A stretch of 56,165 bases of DNA from contig JBLGAC010000026.1 of NCBI GenBank assembly GCA_047610385.1, positions 1-56,165 of the forward strand, given 5' to 3'. The stretch is from JBOCEF01 sp047610385 (lineage in GTDB: Bacteria > Pseudomonadota > Alphaproteobacteria > Rhodobacterales > Rhodobacteraceae). The notes beneath the pieces are model-generated. The model did no database searches. It had not been told where the DNA came from and was given only the letters and a program-made list of their open reading frames with translations. Made by a program: the position numbers and the translations under genes. How positions within the stretch are numbered: position 1 is the stretch's first letter; each line of letters opens with the position of its first letter. Below are positions 53,304-56,165 of this stretch, piece by piece.

Positions 53304-53977
53304 TTGCGCAAGGTGATGTGGTCGCCGCGGATGGTGATTTCCTGAAGGCGGCCCAGAAAGCTCATGCCCAGCAGGCCGCCTTGCAGCGTGCCGGGGGGCG
53401 CCACTGCGGCGCGCACGTCGTGCAGCGCCACGTTTCCGATGCGCATTTCGGGCATCCACACTGCGGCGACCAAGGTTTCGCCATTGGCAGTCAGCACAGG
53501 GGTTGAAAAATCGAGCGCGGCAAGATCCACGCCCAGCGCCGCGGCGTCCTCCCACCGGATAAGGACCAGCGACGCGCCGGTGTCGACCAGAAACGGTGCC
53601 TCAGCGCCGCCAGCGGTGACCATGGCGCGGAAATGGCCGTCCCATGTGCGGATCAGCTCCACCTCTCCGGGCCCGCGCGCGATGGCGGCCATTGAAGCGT
53701 CGACCCCAAGGCGGCGTTCGAACCCGGCGCGCAGGTCATCTTGCCACGCGTATCCGGCGGTCAGCACCGCAAAGGCACCGCCCCAGACCACGATCGCGAT
53801 CACGCCATCGCGGCGCAGGCGCGGCAGCGCGGCGGACGACACCACCACCAGCAACACCAAAGAGAAATAGGCGAGGCGCCCAACATCGTCCACGCTGCTG
53901 ACTGCCTGCGGAAACAGGGCATTGAGCAGGAACAACCCCGCCCCCATCATGGCCAGTCTGAAGCCAAGGCTCAGCAT
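53300..53977 (-). CDS. Retropepsin-like aspartic protease with N-terminal membrane anchor
   Basis: 225 residues: two to three hydrophobic segments in the first 77 residues, then a single-domain clan AA aspartic protease (TIGR02281-type) with FLVDTGAS placing the catalytic Asp at 132 and the later hydrophobic-Gly GGLLGMSFLG. The active domain would face the periplasm. Such proteins act as homodimers. Substrate unknown. It is convergent with dusA, with overlapping stops. Confidence 0.88.
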   Translation of the reverse strand: MLSLGFRLAMMGAGLFLLNALFPQAVSSVDDVGRLAYFSLVLLVVVSSAALPRLRRDGVIAIVVWGGAFAVLTAGYAWQDDLRAGFERRLGVDASMAAIARGPGEVELIRTWDGHFRAMVTAGGAEAPFLVDTGASLVLIRWEDAAALGVDLAALDFSTPVLTANGETLVAAVWMPEMRIGNVALHDVRAAVAPPGTLQGGLLGMSFLGRLQEITIRGDHITLRN

Positions 53978-54111
53978 TTGCCTTGATCCTTTCGCCCGCG
54001 CTGTTTTTACTTTGGCACAAGCTTAACAGCTTGCCCCTGAAAAGCGACCGTTGTGGCAAAGGAAATCCCCGGCACGCGCAAATTGGCGCGCCGGGCCCCG
54101 GTCAAACGCGG

Positions 54112-55365
54112 TCAGTCGCGCTCAAACGCGGCGGCCAGTTCCAGATGGGGGGACCAGCGGAACTGGTCCACCGGCTGGATCCAGACCAGCCGCCAGCCGC
54201 CATCGGCCAAGATGCGCGCGTCACGCGCGAAGGTCGCCGGGTTGCAGCTGACCGACGCGATGCGTGTGATTGAGGACGGCTTGGCCAGTTCGCGGCACTG
54301 CGCCTCGGCACCAGCGCGCGGGGGGTCGATGGCAACGGCGGTCATCTTGCGCAATTCATTGGTCAGCATCGGGCGGCGGAACAGGTCGCGCTGCGCCGTG
54401 GCGATGCGCTTCAGCGCGCCGCCTGCCTTGCGCCAGCCAGCCTCAAGCGCATGCAGCAGCGCCAGGTCGCCTTCGACCGCCAGCACCTCAGCGCGTTCTG
54501 CCAACGGCAGCGCGAAGGTGCCCGCGCCGCAAAACAGGTCCGCCACGCGCGGTGCCTTGTCGATCGCCTCGCGCACGGCGGCGACCAGGGCGGCCTCGCC
54601 CTCAGACGTGGCTTGGATGAACCCGCCGGGGGGCGGTGCGACCTCAGCGCGCCCAAAGCGGTGCAGGGGCAGGCGGTGCTCAGACACCGGATCACCGTCC
54701 AGCGTCAGGCGCGCCAGCCCGGCTTCGCGCGCGTGGCGGGCCAGAACCAGCCGCTGGGGACCGTCGGGCGGGGCGGCCCCGGTCACATCCACATCGAGGC
54801 CATTGAGCGTCAGCGTCACCGCCACCTTCAATTCACTTTTGCGGGTAGCCAGCAGCGATACGATGCCCTGAAGCGCGTCCTTGGCGGCGATAATTTCAGG
54901 CCGCAGCAAGGTGCAGGCGTCGGTCAGAGGGATGATCTCAGTGCCGGCGCGGGCGTGAAAGCCCAGAATGGCGGTTTTCTTGGTGCGCCGCCCTGACAGG
55001 GACGCGCGCCTGCGCGACGATGCGGGCGAGGTGATCGTGTCGCGGATGTCCAGCGCATCAAACCCGCGGGCGCGCAGGGCGTGCATGATCTGGTCGCGCT
55101 TCCACCCTGCCAGCCACGGGTCTGAGGCATGTTGCAGCGCGCAGCCCCCGCAAGCGCCAAACGCCGGGCAAGGCGGGACCGCGCGGTCAGGGCTGGCGCG
55201 CAAGATCTCAGGTGCCTCGATGCGGCCTTGGTCGGGAACGCCGCGCACCAGCTCGCCCGGCAGGGTGAAGGGGGCGAAAAGCTCAACGCCAGCATGGCTC
55301 CCGACCCCGTCGCCGCGATGGCCGAGACGCTCAATTTCAAGCTCGATGACGGGTGCGTCGGTCAT
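54112..55365 (-). CDS. 23S rRNA (uracil-C5)-methyltransferase, RlmD/RumA type
   Basis: The 417-residue SAM-dependent RNA m5U methyltransferase has an N-terminal TRAM-like domain, [4Fe-4S] cysteines C66, C72 and C75 in CPAFGACGGC with a further Cys in TDACTLL, the SAM motif VADLFCGAGTFALPLA, and the catalytic SVSCNPATFARD. The family methylates U1939-type positions of 23S rRNA; the exact position is inferred. The ATG overlaps the stop of tlyA by 4 bp, so the two RNA methyltransferase genes form an operon. Confidence 0.9.
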   Translation of the reverse strand: MTDAPVIELEIERLGHRGDGVGSHAGVELFAPFTLPGELVRGVPDQGRIEAPEILRASPDRAVPPCPAFGACGGCALQHASDPWLAGWKRDQIMHALRARGFDALDIRDTITSPASSRRRASLSGRRTKKTAILGFHARAGTEIIPLTDACTLLRPEIIAAKDALQGIVSLLATRKSELKVAVTLTLNGLDVDVTGAAPPDGPQRLVLARHAREAGLARLTLDGDPVSEHRLPLHRFGRAEVAPPPGGFIQATSEGEAALVAAVREAIDKAPRVADLFCGAGTFALPLAERAEVLAVEGDLALLHALEAGWRKAGGALKRIATAQRDLFRRPMLTNELRKMTAVAIDPPRAGAEAQCRELAKPSSITRIASVSCNPATFARDARILADGGWRLVWIQPVDQFRWSPHLELAAAFERD

Positions 55366-56105
55366 TGGGTCTCTCCGGGCAGGCGGGCTGCAATCAGGTA
55401 TTCGCGGTTGCCAGATCCACCGAGGATCGGGCTTTCGCCTTGATGGGTCACGGTCCAGCCGATGCTGGTCAGCCAGGCGGGGATGCGGGCGCGGATCTCA
55501 GCGATCAGCGCATCGTTTTTCAGAACACCGTCGCGGCCGACCTCGCCGGGGCCTGCCTCAAACTGGGGTTTGATCAGCGCGACCAGCGTGGCGCCGGGAC
55601 GCGCAAGCGACAGGGGGCCGGGCAGGGCCTTTTCCAACCCGATGAAGCTGACATCCGAAACGATCCAATCGACCGGCGGGATCAGCCCGGGGGGGATGTT
55701 GCGGGCGTTGATGCCTTCAAGGCTGCGCACCTTGGGGTTGGCTTTCAGGCGCTGGTGCAGCTGCCCATGCCCGACATCAAGCGCGTGGACCCGCCCCGCC
55801 CCGCGCGCCAACAGCACCTCAGTGAACCCCCCGGTGGAGGCGCCGACATCCAGCGCCTCGCCGTGGGGCGTCAGGCCGAAGGCATCCAGCGCGTGCACCA
55901 GTTTCAATGCCGCGCGCGACACCCAAGGGTTGGGATTGTCCGTCACCGCGATCACCGCGTCATCCGTGGTCTTGCGCGACCCCTTGTCGGCAAGCTTGCC
56001 GTCCACGGTCACCACGCCCGCCGCAATCAGCGCCTGCGCGCGGGCGCGGCTGTCGGCAAGCCCGAGGGCGAGAAGGCGTTGATCAAGGCGCATGGTGGGC
56101 GGCAT
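55362..56105 (-). CDS. tlyA: TlyA-family rRNA 2'-O-methyltransferase/hemolysin-like protein
   Basis: The 247-residue protein has an N-terminal S4 RNA-binding domain (MRLDQRLLALGLADSRARAQ) and an FtsJ-like methyltransferase domain: ALDVGASTGGFTEVLLARGA, DWIVSDVSFIGLEKALP, and LIKPQFEAGPGEVG with the K-D-K-type catalytic site. The family methylates 16S and 23S rRNA ribose. The ATG at 56093 (MRLDQ) is the more usual start. First gene of the tlyA-rlmD operon; in many alphaproteobacteria dxs lies just upstream, outside this window. Confidence 0.92.
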   Translation of the reverse strand: MPPTMRLDQRLLALGLADSRARAQALIAAGVVTVDGKLADKGSRKTTDDAVIAVTDNPNPWVSRAALKLVHALDAFGLTPHGEALDVGASTGGFTEVLLARGAGRVHALDVGHGQLHQRLKANPKVRSLEGINARNIPPGLIPPVDWIVSDVSFIGLEKALPGPLSLARPGATLVALIKPQFEAGPGEVGRDGVLKNDALIAEIRARIPAWLTSIGWTVTHQGESPILGGSGNREYLIAARLPGETQ

Positions 56106-56165
56106 CCGGGCTAAGGGCTGAGGTTTTGCCGGGATATACGCCGGATCGGCGGCGGTGGCGAGGGG

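Overview
The window looks like part of the chromosome of a high-GC alphaproteobacterium of the Rhodobacterales (Roseobacter-like). Grounds: GC-rich codon use, TRAP and tripartite tricarboxylate transporters, a VPLPA-CTERM protein, an FeS-type bacterial cryptochrome/photolyase of the PhrB/CryB class, and rlmD-tlyA housekeeping genes at the right edge. This rests on gene content and family recognition only; no species is claimed. No tRNA, rRNA or CRISPR array was seen.

Layout. (1) 1-7.5 kb is a decay zone: the 3' end of an IS5-type transposase, a wrecked IS3-type element, an intact DAO-family FAD oxidoreductase preceded by a frameshifted DUF1028 gene, then remnants of an amidohydrolase, a PotD-like solute-binding protein, a hydantoinase and a hydantoin racemase. 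The remnants point to a lost amine/hydantoin catabolic locus. (2) 7.5-15.4 kb holds a TTC38-like TPR protein, a di-heme RoxA-like cytochrome, a cyclase-ATPase-TPR signalling protein and a P450-like haem-thiolate protein. (3) 15.6-18.3 kb is another IS5-type copy (broken) followed by 2 kb of non-coding or decayed sequence.

(4) 18.3-27.4 kb is a compact catabolic island: an isochorismatase-fold amidohydrolase, two overlapping SDR genes, an FAD monooxygenase, a GntR/UTRA regulator, an isocitrate-lyase/PEP-mutase-family lyase, an Asp/Glu-racemase-superfamily enzyme lacking the first catalytic cysteine, and a TAXI-type TRAP transporter. Two identical 18-bp palindromes sit in the two divergent promoter regions and very probably are operators of the encoded GntR protein. 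The island looks like uptake and degradation of an (N-hetero)aromatic or branched dicarboxylic compound; the substrate is unknown. (5) 27.4-38.6 kb carries an IS481-like remnant, a VPLPA-CTERM secreted protein, the photolyase with an SDR partner, a tctCBA transporter operon with an intercistronic hairpin, and a phenol-hydroxylase/MobA-like monooxygenase.

(6) 38.8-51 kb is a surface/antagonism region: a sulfotransferase translationally coupled to a 2557-residue beta-helix protein with a C-terminal H-type-lectin-like super-repeat, a DksA-like zinc-finger protein, and a three-gene module (148-residue protein, Tle1-like phospholipase with a Cys/His-rich N-terminus, exported DUF2931 protein) that reads as an effector-immunity pair without secretion genes nearby. 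(7) 52.3-56.1 kb is housekeeping: dusA, a retropepsin-like membrane protease, rlmD and tlyA.
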